NCBI RefSeq assembly: GCF_900114205.1
Contig: NZ_FOSH01000010.1
Span: 1-64,000 of the forward strand
Reading direction: 5' to 3'
DNA from: Methylophaga sulfidovorans
GTDB lineage: Bacteria > Pseudomonadota > Gammaproteobacteria > Nitrosococcales > Methylophagaceae
Length of the DNA: 64,000 bases
Shown here: in pieces, positions 1 through 7,173 of the stretch
How the letters are laid out: each line of letters opens with the position of its first letter
How positions within the stretch are numbered: the stretch's first letter is position 1
Notes under the pieces: model-generated
Seen by the model: only the letters and a program-made list of their open reading frames with translations
The model's database searches: none
What the model was told of the DNA's origin: nothing
Translations under genes and position numbers: made by a program

Positions 1-1
1 G

Positions 2-319
2 ATACCCATTATTAGACAGACGGTGAAACCTGACAGTATTGTCTATACCGATACTTGGCGCAGTTATAATGCGTTAGATGTAAGCGAATTTAAACACTAT
101 CGTATTAACCATAGTAAGCTTTTTGCCGATAAGCAAAATCATATCAATGGTATTGAGAATTTTTGGAATCAAGCTAAGCGCCACTTACGGCGATTTAACG
201 GTATTCCAAAGGAGCATTTTCACTTGTTTTTGAAAGAGTGTGAGTGGCGATTTAATAACAGTGACCCAAAGAGTCAATTAAAACAATTAACTCAATGGGT
301 TAAAGCGAATATGGGCTAG
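2..319 (+). CDS. IS1595-family (ISXO2-like) transposase, C-terminal part
   Basis: This frame is open to the window edge, so only the C-terminal ~105 residues are visible. They carry the motif block typical of the IS1595/ISXO2 DDE superfamily: YTDTWRSYNAL with its catalytic Asp, then HINGIENFWNQAKRHLRRFNG and a terminal WRFN. GTG at 23 is the first possible start in view but is internal to the family alignment, so the real start lies upstream of the window. The enzyme would cut and join the element ends. An inverted-repeat-like end follows immediately after the stop codon. Whether the element is intact cannot be judged from here. Confidence 0.8.
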   Translation: MPIIRQTVKPDSIVYTDTWRSYNALDVSEFKHYRINHSKLFADKQNHINGIENFWNQAKRHLRRFNGIPKEHFHLFLKECEWRFNNSDPKSQLKQLTQWVKANMG

Positions 320-336
320 TTATCTGGATCAGCCCC
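320..336. mobile_element. Putative right inverted repeat of the IS1595-type element
   Basis: The 17 bases starting immediately after the transposase stop read, on the reverse strand, GGGGCTGATCCAGATAA. A terminal GGG run is expected for this family, and a short distance from stop codon to element end is common. The next eight bases (337-344, AAATATAA) would be one copy of an 8-bp target duplication. The partner copy lies outside the window, so the boundary is inferred. Confidence 0.6.
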
Positions 337-352
337 AAATATAATTTTAGTA

Positions 353-586
353 ATGGCTGTCATTTTGTTACCAGCCTGCATGACCTTATCAGGTAACTAT
401 CAGGCATTTGCCTTTGATGCAGAAGGTAATCAGCTTAATGAAAATGTAATTCTTACTGCCAGTGGTTCCGGAATTTATACTCTACGTAACTCTGTATGCC
501 ATACCTATCCAGAGGCAACGTTAAGAATTATCGACCTGGATACAGGCAAGGAATTAGATGGTGAAAGTCCTTACCACTGTCATTAG
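353..586 (+). CDS. Small lipoprotein, 5' end probably removed by the IS insertion
   Basis: The 77-residue product has no family I recognise. Its first ATG gives MAVILLPAC, which contains a lipobox-like LPAC but has no charged n-region and only a six-residue hydrophobic stretch. The frame is open upstream through the IS end (…NIILVMAVILLPAC), so the true signal peptide probably began before the insertion point. No Shine-Dalgarno sequence precedes 353. The mature part has two further Cys residues (C49, C76) that could form a disulfide. I infer a periplasmic lipoprotein gene truncated by the element; expression as it stands is doubtful. Confidence 0.5.
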   Translation: MAVILLPACMTLSGNYQAFAFDAEGNQLNENVILTASGSGIYTLRNSVCHTYPEATLRIIDLDTGKELDGESPYHCH

Positions 587-619
587 ATATGTGATTTGTT
601 GTTTTAAATCGGCTCTGTC

Positions 620-1237
620 ATGAAGCAGGTGTTATTTGTACATGGTATGGGCCGATCTCCTCTGTCAGCCTGGCCTATGCTTAGACGGCTTAGAAAACAG
701 GGCATTAAAACATCGACATTTAGCTATTTCGTGTCCTCACAATCGTTTGACCTGATTCAGTTTAGATTGGAAAAACGCATCAGAGAAATAGCCCGTCAGG
801 GTGAGTATGTCCTGATCGGTCACTCATTGGGTGGCGTTCTAATTCGGGCCGCATTGGCAAATCTGAATAACTCAGTCTCTTTGCCTGAGCATTTATTCTT
901 GCTGGGGTCACCAGTCAATGCATCCCGTTTAGCGGTATTTTTTCGACAATATTGGCTTTTCCGTATATTGACGAAAGATTGCGGCGCTTTATTGGCTTCG
1001 AGCCAACGGATGCAGCAGATTCCTGCAAGTATTTGTACAACGACCAGTATTATTGGCGTGAAAGGCATAAATGGGTCGAAAAGCCCGTTTAAAGATGAGT
1101 TGAATGATGGGGTTGTATCAATATCTGAGGTTAGTGCTGACTGGATGACCGAGCAGATTCAGCTCCCTGTTATGCATAGTTTTTTACCTTCAAGCAGGCA
1201 AATATCTGATCGGATTATAGATAAATTAAGCTATTGA
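620..1237 (+). CDS. Alpha/beta hydrolase (lipase/esterase-like)
   Basis: A 205-residue single-domain alpha/beta hydrolase. The N-terminal strand VLFVHGMG supplies the oxyanion-hole HG motif, and the nucleophile elbow GHSLGG lies at about residues 68-73. A downstream DGVVS aspartate (~residue 160) and VMHSF histidine (~residue 188) can complete the Ser-Asp-His triad. There is no signal peptide, so it is probably cytoplasmic. The substrate is unknown; similar small proteins are annotated as triacylglycerol lipase-like or PGAP1-like. No clear ribosome-binding site precedes ATG 620, but the frame is closed just upstream, so the start is constrained. It ends before a strong bidirectional terminator. 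Confidence 0.75.
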   Translation: MKQVLFVHGMGRSPLSAWPMLRRLRKQGIKTSTFSYFVSSQSFDLIQFRLEKRIREIARQGEYVLIGHSLGGVLIRAALANLNNSVSLPEHLFLLGSPVNASRLAVFFRQYWLFRILTKDCGALLASSQRMQQIPASICTTTSIIGVKGINGSKSPFKDELNDGVVSISEVSADWMTEQIQLPVMHSFLPSSRQISDRIIDKLSY

Positions 1238-1248
1238 TTTAATGGACT

Positions 1249-1285
1249 GGCTCAGGATAAAACTATCCTGAGCCTTTTTCTTTTT
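1249..1285. terminator. Intrinsic terminator between hydrolase and rnk
   Basis: An 11-bp perfect stem (GGCTCAGGATA at 1249-1259, TATCCTGAGCC at 1264-1274) with loop AAAC is followed by TTTTTCTTTTT. It lies between convergent genes and probably stops transcription of the hydrolase gene; it may also act on the opposite strand. Confidence 0.9.
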
Positions 1286-1700
1286 AGCGATGATATTCGC
1301 CAGCACGTTCTGGTTGATACAGAATTTCATCAACATGCACCCGAATAGCTTTACCGTCACGGCCAGGCCAATCAATTTCATCACCTTCAACTAAACCCAG
1401 CATGGCACTTCCGGCAGGTGCCAGAATAGAGATGGTTTTGCCATCTGTTGTCATGTCTTTTGGATAAACCAAGGTCAGACAAAAGGTTTGATTTGATGAT
1501 GAAACTGAGAACCTGACTGTTGAATTCATGGTAACCACATTGGGCGGAATGGCGCTTGGTTCAACGATATCCGCACGTTCAAGTTCGGCTTCAAGATACA
1601 TAGTTCGTTCAGCTTCACTGGACGGTAAAGTATCCAGAATATGTTCTAAGCGGCTTAAGTCCAGCTCTGAAACAATAATATTCGGTTGTGACACATTCAT
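1284..1700 (-). CDS. rnk: Rnk, regulator of nucleoside diphosphate kinase (GreA/GreB-like fold)
   Basis: The 138-residue length matches the Rnk family (about 136 residues in E. coli). An N-terminal short coiled coil (LSRLEHILDTL) precedes a C-terminal FKBP-like Gre domain with VYPKD and ILAPAGSAMLGLVEGDEIDW, the family signature. Rnk binds RNA polymerase near the secondary channel and is linked genetically to nucleoside diphosphate kinase levels. It lies alone, transcribed leftward, with a 300-base spacer upstream. The start at 1700 gives the family N-terminus MNVSQPNIIVSELDL. Identification is firm; its role here is by family. Confidence 0.9.
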   Translation of the reverse strand: MNVSQPNIIVSELDLSRLEHILDTLPSSEAERTMYLEAELERADIVEPSAIPPNVVTMNSTVRFSVSSSNQTFCLTLVYPKDMTTDGKTISILAPAGSAMLGLVEGDEIDWPGRDGKAIRVHVDEILYQPERAGEYHR

Positions 1701-2000
1701 TTAATAACCTCTCAAATGCAAGATGTAGCTATGCTGCGATCACTTGCGATAGATAAAAAAGGGAATATAAAAATAGGCGAGGAACATCTACTGTTCTGGT
1801 CGCTATCATGCCACAAAGGTTTGAAAGTGGTAAGTCATATTCTGTTTTTCAGGAGGTTTTCTTATGGCCATCATGTAGAAATAAAATAAACGGTATTAGC
1901 TATATCACAATACAAAAGCCAGACCTCAGTTTTGGCTGATGTTGTCAGGTTAAAAACTGGAAGAGCAGTTGGAGTAGATTAATTTATTTAACACTCTGAA
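1701..2000. other. Intergenic spacer between rnk and the diguanylate cyclase
   Basis: The rnk promoter (leftward) should lie here. The only striking element is AGGAGG near 1851 followed by ATG GCC ATC ATG TAG, a five-codon frame too short to call. I see no hairpin with a T-run and no RNA gene. Confidence 0.5.
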
Positions 2001-2987
2001 TTAGCTGGGAATTGCAGAGGTGATTTCTACTCGGTTACGGCCGTTTGCTTTTCCTCGATAAAGGGCTTTATCTGCAGCTTTGATAATGCCATCGATATGT
2101 GTATGCGGTATCGCTGTAGAAGCCATACCGATGGTGACGGTCAGAGGTGAATTAAGACTAGGTATCACAAGTTCAGAGATGGACTGTTTAAGCTTTTCTG
2201 CCAGAGGTAATGCGGCGACTTCTGTTGTTTCCGGTAATAGTAATATGAATTCTTCGCCACCAAAGCGTGCCAAAATATCCGTCTGCCGAATGTTTTGTTT
2301 TAGACAACGAGCAACGTGTTTTAAACAAATATCACCAATGTCATGGCCGGATACATCGTTTACCTTCTTGAAATAATCAATATCAATCAGCAGTAGCGTC
2401 ATAATGGATTGCTGACGTTTAGCTATTGCAATATTCGCTTCCAGTTGGAGATTAAATCCACGGCGATTAAGAAGCTCGGTTAAAGGATCATGAAGTGCCA
2501 GTTGTTCGAGCTTCTCTGTAAGCTCACGATAGCGGTTTTGAAAAAATAAGCCGAAATACATACTGACAAGAATAGTTATGGCTAACCAAAAACCTCGTGA
2601 TACCGATTTTTTATGGTTATAAACTTCACCAGTAATATCAGTAAAAAATTGACCAAAAGCAGTACAAGCAATAATGGCAATAAATAAACTGATACCGATA
2701 ATGATTGACTGTGTTTTGCTTCCAAATAGTGTTGCCATGATTGGATATAAGGGGAGTAAATAAGCGAACTGACTATTAACGCCACCTGATACGGCAATTA
2801 GAGGAATAATACTGATTAGGGCAATGAAAAAAAGTGCAGCCAGTTCATAGGCTGGATAACGGTTGCTACGTATAAACAAATACACCAGAAACACCAGTAG
2901 CGTATTGATGCTACCAATAACAGTAAAGTAGGATGGCAGGCTGATGAATAAGGGGCTGAGTAATGTGCCTGCTGCAACAGCAACCAA
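2001..2987 (-). CDS. Membrane diguanylate cyclase (GGDEF), surviving reading frame
   Basis: From TTG at 2987 the product is 328 residues: five or six hydrophobic helices (to ~residue 150), a short linker helix, then a GGDEF domain. The active-site loop is FGGEEF (~residue 242) and the upstream RQTD fits the RxxD inhibitory I-site, so it should make c-di-GMP and be product-inhibited. The first helix is cut into by this start. An in-frame ATG with a good AGGA ribosome site lies at 3050, but codon 12 of that frame is TAA (see 2988-3050). TTG at 2987 is the first usable start after that stop. Either translation reinitiates here or the gene is disabled. Confidence 0.75.
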   Translation of the reverse strand: MVAVAAGTLLSPLFISLPSYFTVIGSINTLLVFLVYLFIRSNRYPAYELAALFFIALISIIPLIAVSGGVNSQFAYLLPLYPIMATLFGSKTQSIIIGISLFIAIIACTAFGQFFTDITGEVYNHKKSVSRGFWLAITILVSMYFGLFFQNRYRELTEKLEQLALHDPLTELLNRRGFNLQLEANIAIAKRQQSIMTLLLIDIDYFKKVNDVSGHDIGDICLKHVARCLKQNIRQTDILARFGGEEFILLLPETTEVAALPLAEKLKQSISELVIPSLNSPLTVTIGMASTAIPHTHIDGIIKAADKALYRGKANGRNRVEITSAIPS

Positions 2988-3050
2988 TGAGACTAATGAA
3001 AATTGTAGAATGAGTTAATGGTTCAGTTGGGCATTTGATTGACCAGACAT
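2988..3050 (-). pseudogene. Original 5' end of the diguanylate cyclase with an in-frame TAA
   Basis: Reading leftward, AGGA then ATG (3050-3048) opens MSGQSNAQLNH, followed by TAA (3017-3015) and then, in the same frame, LILQFSLVSLVAVAAG, which continues seamlessly into the first transmembrane helix of the cyclase. Frame continuity and the good ribosome site argue that 3050 was the original start and that the TAA is a nonsense mutation or a base-call error. Confidence 0.55.
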
Positions 3051-3234
3051 TGGTTGTTCCTGACCAGTATTATATATTTGAAGTTGAAGATTACATGCTT
3101 GTCATAAGTACCGCATTGACAATAACTTAGCATATTTTCTGATGAAAAATGATTATTGATATATCAGCCGAACAGACGACATCGCTAAGTTTCGAGAACA
3201 TCAGTAGTGAACCGTATTAACCAAGGAAGAAAAA

Positions 3235-4209
3235 TTGACTATCCAAAAACAATCAGCTGTTCTTGCATTATTTGAAGCAGGGGTGATTCCTAGTGAGAAA
3301 ATGTCGGCTGCGTTGTCATTATTAGGATTAAAACCAGACAAACAAGGCTGGTTAACTATTTTTGAAAGGTTATTACTGTGTTTTGGCGGCTGTGCCATCG
3401 CCTTTGCAGTTATCTTTTTTATTGCCTACAACTGGGCAGATATGAGCCGCCTCAGTAAATTTACTTTATTGCAAGCCAGCATCATTATATCCGTTTTTTG
3501 TTATTGGCGTTTTGCACACACCATCCTGATTGGTCGTTTGGCACTACTTGTTGCCAGCTTGTTAGTGGGTGCGTTGATGGCATTTTTTGGTCAAACCTAT
3601 CAAACCGGGGCGGATAGCTGGCAGTTATTCTTTTATTGGGCGCTGTTAATTACACCATGGGTGGTTATTTCACAGTTTTCTACACTGTGGCTGGTATGGT
3701 TAAGCTTACTTAATCTGTCATTGGTACTGTATTTTGATGTTTTTCATTCCGTATTCGGACTTGTTTTTGATTCAGAAAATAGTCTGTCCTGGAGTTTGTT
3801 TGGCCTCAACACCATAGCCTTAATCGTCTGGGAAATATGTAGTCAGAAAATAGTAAATCTTACCGAACGTTGGCCGCAGCGGTTAATTGCCTTAGTAAGT
3901 GGCTGGGCAATTACTTCACTAGTGATTTATACCATAGTGGATGAATCTGAAAATAGTTTCTCCCCCTTGTTTGTCTGGTTCATATGGATAGGTTTATTTA
4001 TGTGGGTGTATCGCAGGCTTCGCACGGATTTATTTATGCTGGCAGGTGCTTGTTTATCTGCAATTATTGTCGTTGTGTCCATGTTAGCAAAACAGATTAT
4101 AGATACTGGTGAGGAAGAGGCGTTGCTGCTACTGTCAGTCGTTATTATTGGAATGGGAGCTGGTGCGACATACTGGTTGAAACAGGTTCATGAGGAGATT
4201 GAATCATGA
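3235..4209 (+). CDS. DUF2157 membrane protein
   Basis: A 324-residue polytopic membrane protein with a short cytoplasmic N-terminus (EAGVIPSEKMSAALSLLGL), the usual DUF2157 head, followed by about nine hydrophobic segments. The TTG start at 3235 is chosen because AAGGAAG (3222-3228) sits at a suitable distance and no ATG fits. It overlaps the next gene by four bases (ATGA), which indicates translational coupling. The function is unknown. DUF2157, DUF4401 and GDYXXLXY proteins are commonly found together, so a shared membrane complex is a reasonable inference. Confidence 0.8.
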   Translation: MTIQKQSAVLALFEAGVIPSEKMSAALSLLGLKPDKQGWLTIFERLLLCFGGCAIAFAVIFFIAYNWADMSRLSKFTLLQASIIISVFCYWRFAHTILIGRLALLVASLLVGALMAFFGQTYQTGADSWQLFFYWALLITPWVVISQFSTLWLVWLSLLNLSLVLYFDVFHSVFGLVFDSENSLSWSLFGLNTIALIVWEICSQKIVNLTERWPQRLIALVSGWAITSLVIYTIVDESENSFSPLFVWFIWIGLFMWVYRRLRTDLFMLAGACLSAIIVVVSMLAKQIIDTGEEEALLLLSVVIIGMGAGATYWLKQVHEEIES

Positions 4210-5261
4210 GTCAGCAAGATAATGTCTGGACTACGTTGAAACGAGCTGATTTGGTTGTAGGAGATAAACCTGAAAAACTGACAGCTGATACTCCCTGGTA
4301 TATTAAAACCTTACTGGCAGTCGCTGGCTGGTTAGCATCGCTTTTTATCTTAGCTTTTCTTGGCTTAATGTATAACCAGCTATTAGAGTCAGTTGCGGCC
4401 GATATCATTCTGGGTAGTGGGATGATTTTTTTAGCCTACCAGTTACTGTTAAAACAACATTCTGATTTTGTTGAACATTTAGGCTTGGCGATTAGTTTGG
4501 CGGGTCAGGCTCTTTTTATCTTTGGCATCATTGAGTGGCAAAGCACGACATACCTGGCAAGCTGGCTGGCTGTACTTTGTTTAAACGTCGGACTAGTAAT
4601 ATTAATGCCACATTTTGTTCATCGCGTTATTTCTGCCTTTTTTGTTTGTATCTGTCTGGCAGGAGTGATGACAGAATTTGGTTTTTATTTTCTTGCTCTA
4701 CCCACGGTTATGTTGATATGTGCATGGTGCTGGTTACATGAGTTTGACTCCGTACGCTGGCATAGACATCTTACAGCGATTGGTTATGGTTCTATTCTGG
4801 CTTTACTCCTAATTCAAACTACTCAGATATTTGATTCAGGAATGACGTTTCTGATGAATCAACGTGTGCTTGAGCAGTATATCTATTTTTCCTGGAGCTC
4901 CTTATTAGCTGTCGCTGTTATTCTCTACGTGACGGTGGCACTGATTAAACAGCATCAGACTCTGACAAAAGCGTCGTCTTTTTATATTCTTCTGTTGGCG
5001 ATGATATTTGCTGGAGCGGCGTTTAATATTGCTGGTTTATATATTGCTGTGATGATCATGGTGTTAGGTTTTGCTAGTGGCCATCGTCTATTAATAGGCT
5101 TAGGTATTATCTTTTTACTGTTTTGCATCAGCCATTATTATTACGCTTTGAATACCACGCTGTTAATGAAATCCATTAGTTTATTCGTGCTGGGGATAGT
5201 ATTAATTGGCTTGTATTGGTGTTTACCGAGATTATTTGGAGGTAAACATGAAGCTGGCTAA
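4206..5261 (+). CDS. DUF4401 membrane protein
   Basis: A 351-residue integral membrane protein with about ten to eleven hydrophobic segments after a ~35-residue soluble N-terminus ending in DTPWYIKTLLAVAGWLASLF, typical of DUF4401. Its ATG overlaps the stop of the DUF2157 gene, and its 3' end overlaps the start of the GDYXXLXY gene, so the three form one translationally coupled operon. No enzymatic motif is visible. Biochemical function is unknown. Confidence 0.8.
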   Translation: MSQQDNVWTTLKRADLVVGDKPEKLTADTPWYIKTLLAVAGWLASLFILAFLGLMYNQLLESVAADIILGSGMIFLAYQLLLKQHSDFVEHLGLAISLAGQALFIFGIIEWQSTTYLASWLAVLCLNVGLVILMPHFVHRVISAFFVCICLAGVMTEFGFYFLALPTVMLICAWCWLHEFDSVRWHRHLTAIGYGSILALLLIQTTQIFDSGMTFLMNQRVLEQYIYFSWSSLLAVAVILYVTVALIKQHQTLTKASSFYILLLAMIFAGAAFNIAGLYIAVMIMVLGFASGHRLLIGLGIIFLLFCISHYYYALNTTLLMKSISLFVLGIVLIGLYWCLPRLFGGKHEAG

Positions 5262-5745
5262 GATAATTTCAGTGTTGAGTTTATTAGTAATTTTGCTTGC
5301 CGTGAACTGGTCAATCTATCGGCAGGAGCAGGTGTTAACACAAGGTAAAACCGTATTACTGAAATTGATGCCTGTCGACCCCCGCTCATTGATGCAAGGG
5401 GATTATATGGAACTCAATTTTGAGCTGGCCAATCAGATTCGCAGACAATTGATTCAACAAAACACTGACACAGCAAGCTCAGGTAAACTTAAGACACAAG
5501 ATGGCTATGTGGTAGTAAAAATAAATCAGAATCAGGAAGGTGAATTTGTCAGAATCGATGACGGTGAAGCTTTAGCTGAAAACGAGTTGCGATTATTTTT
5601 CCGAGTCAGACACGGCAAGATTAAATTTGCTAGCAATGGCTTTTTTTTCCAGGAAGGAAAAGCATCAGAATATGAAAATGCCAAGTTTGGTGAGTTCAAG
5701 GTGGGGGAGGATGGCAACTTACTTCTCGTTGATTTGACTGAGTAA
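5248..5745 (+). CDS. GDYXXLXY domain membrane-anchored protein
   Basis: A 165-residue protein with an N-terminal signal-anchor (residues ~4-22) and the family signature MQGDYMELNFE around residue 53. ATG 5248 is preferred over the longer in-frame opening at 5206 because GGAGG (5238-5242) sits six bases upstream and the hydrophobic anchor then starts at residue 3. The bulk should be periplasmic. It is the third gene of the coupled operon and overlaps the end of the DUF4401 gene by 14 bases. Molecular role unknown. Confidence 0.85.
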   Translation: MKLAKIISVLSLLVILLAVNWSIYRQEQVLTQGKTVLLKLMPVDPRSLMQGDYMELNFELANQIRRQLIQQNTDTASSGKLKTQDGYVVVKINQNQEGEFVRIDDGEALAENELRLFFRVRHGKIKFASNGFFFQEGKASEYENAKFGEFKVGEDGNLLLVDLTE

Positions 5746-5765
5746 GTTACCATCACATTTTATGC

Positions 5766-6824
5766 CTAGACATGCTGTTTACGCACTTTCTGATATAAAG
5801 TTGTTAATAGCAATTCCGTCTCGTCCCAGCCGAGACAAGCATCGGTGATAGATTGACCATACACAGGCATATCCGTATCGCACTGTTTGCCTGCTTCAAT
5901 ATAGCTTTCCAGCATCAGCCCTAATATGCCAGTGTTACCGGCAAGATATTGATCAACTACATGCTGGGCTATACCAACTTGTCGATCATACTGTTTTAAT
6001 GAGTTGTCGTGGCTACAGTCAATCAATACTTTTTCGCGACAGTCATTTGCTGAAAGTTGACTGAGTGCATGCTGTATTGAGTCAGCATCATAATTGGTCA
6101 GCCCTTGTCCTCCCCGTAAGATAAGGTGAGTGTCTGGATTACCTAGCGTATTGATAATACTGATTTGTCCATTATCGTCTATACCCAGCGTATGGTGACT
6201 ACGCGATGAGGCATGCATGGCATTGATTGCACTGCTGATGCGACCATCAGTGCTATTTTTAATGCCAACCGGGCAGGGTAGATCACTAACCAGTTCACGA
6301 TGTGGTTGCGATTCCGACGTTCGAGCCCCAATAGCAGCCCAGCTGATGAGGTCGCTCAGGTAGTTCATCACAAGAGGGTGGAGTGCTTCAGTAGCCAGTG
6401 GTAAACCTAAGGCTGACAGTTGCAGTAATACCTGTCTTGAACGATGTAAACCCAATGCCATATTGCCACGTCCGTCTCTTAGCGAATCATAGGCAAGCCC
6501 TTTCCATCCATGTGTTGTTCTGGGTTTTTCCACATAGGCACGCATGACAATAAAAAGTGCATCATCCATGTCTCTGGCAAGCCTTGCTAACCTTTTTCCA
6601 TAATCTAATGCGGCTGTTTCATCATCAATAGAACAAGGCCCCACAATCACCATGAGGCGGTTATCCTGGTTATTTAGCAGTTTGCTAATGTGCTGCCGTT
6701 GTTGCTGAATCTGTGATGACAACTCAGTACTTAACGGTAATGTATCCCTGAGTTGCTTAGGCGTTGGCAATTTCAACTCATCGGAAGCTAACTGATGTTG
6801 TTCACTTTGAATGGTTGATGTCAT
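5766..6824 (-). CDS. 3-deoxy-7-phosphoheptulonate (DAHP) synthase, class I
   Basis: The 352-residue enzyme joins phosphoenolpyruvate and erythrose 4-phosphate in the first step of aromatic amino acid synthesis. Class I AroF/G/H motifs are all present: VGPCSIDD, VEKPRTTHGWKG, GARTSESQPHRE, GIKNSTDG, LRGG and IDCSHDNSLKQ with the metal-binding Cys/His/Glu/Asp set. The start has an AAGGAG ribosome site. The sequence alone does not tell me whether the enzyme is Phe-, Tyr- or Trp-sensitive, so I give no symbol. A leader peptide and terminator upstream (6895-7036) suggest that transcription is attenuated by aromatic aminoacyl-tRNA supply. It faces the DUF operon convergently with about 20 bases between. 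Confidence 0.95.
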   Translation of the reverse strand: MTSTIQSEQHQLASDELKLPTPKQLRDTLPLSTELSSQIQQQRQHISKLLNNQDNRLMVIVGPCSIDDETAALDYGKRLARLARDMDDALFIVMRAYVEKPRTTHGWKGLAYDSLRDGRGNMALGLHRSRQVLLQLSALGLPLATEALHPLVMNYLSDLISWAAIGARTSESQPHRELVSDLPCPVGIKNSTDGRISSAINAMHASSRSHHTLGIDDNGQISIINTLGNPDTHLILRGGQGLTNYDADSIQHALSQLSANDCREKVLIDCSHDNSLKQYDRQVGIAQHVVDQYLAGNTGILGLMLESYIEAGKQCDTDMPVYGQSITDACLGWDETELLLTTLYQKVRKQHV

Positions 6825-6894
6825 GAGACATGGCTCCTTAAACAGTGGAGACCGGACTGAGTCAGAATAGGCATATCAAATACTCTCTACATAT

Positions 6895-6931
6895 AAAAAA
6901 ACCCCGGTGGACTGACTGACCATTCGGGGTT
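6895..6931 (-). terminator. Attenuator terminator upstream of DAHP synthase
   Basis: On the minus strand, AACCCCG (6931-6925) pairs with CGGGGTT (6906-6900) and an inner TGG/CCA, closing a GC-rich hairpin that runs directly into a T-run. It sits between the leader peptide stop (6980) and the DAHP synthase start (6824), so it would terminate transcription before the structural gene. Its 5' arm (CGAATGG part) can alternatively pair with CATTCG at 6946-6951. Confidence 0.85.
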
Positions 6932-6936
6932 CTTAT

Positions 6937-6961
6937 GGTAGTCAGCGAATGCCGGACTACC
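6937..6961 (-). promoter_or_regulatory. Mid-leader hairpin with alternative pairings (segments 2/3)
   Basis: On the minus strand GGTAGTC (6961-6955) and GACTACC (6943-6937) form a 7-bp stem. The region TCCGGCATTC (6956-6947) can pair with GAAGCCGGA (6998-6990) inside the leader coding sequence with one bulge, while CATTCG (6951-6946) can pair with CGAATG (6926-6921) of the terminator arm. These pairings exclude each other, as required for ribosome-mediated attenuation. The pairings were read by eye and no energies were computed. Confidence 0.65.
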
Positions 6962-6979
6962 TTGAACTATTAATTAAGT

Positions 6980-7036
6980 TTATAGGCGATCCGGCTTCTG
7001 GCTAAAAAAATAGCCATAAGCAAACCACCAATACAT
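6980..7036 (-). CDS. Aromatic leader peptide of the DAHP synthase attenuator
   Basis: ATG at 7036 opens an 18-residue peptide, MYWWFAYGYFFSQKPDRL, ending at TAA (6982-6980). Eight of its first eleven residues are aromatic: three Tyr, two Trp and three Phe. This is what a leader peptide sensing charged aromatic tRNAs should look like. Its 3' codons (AAG CCG GAT) lie in the RNA segment that can pair with the downstream competitor region. A weak GGTAG lies about 13 bases upstream; no strong Shine-Dalgarno site is visible. Trp, pheA and pheST leaders are the established precedents. The mixed composition fits a gene that serves all three end products. Confidence 0.85.
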   Translation of the reverse strand: MYWWFAYGYFFSQKPDRL

Positions 7037-7173
7037 AACAACGCTATCTACCAGAGGTAGACATTGCCTAATTGAGTTTGAAGCAAGGGTTGTTTGTAAG
7101 TTCATAGACTTAATTCTAGGCTATCAAATGGATTTTGAAAACCTCTTGTCCTTATTAATTGTTGATTGTGAGT

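Noticed and set aside
820-1068. Minus-strand frame opposite the hydrolase gene
   Set aside because: It overlaps the catalytic part of the hydrolase and has no recognisable domain; it is a shadow frame.
1851-1878. AGGAGG followed by ATG in the rnk spacer
   Set aside because: The frame stops after four codons and cannot be distinguished from chance.
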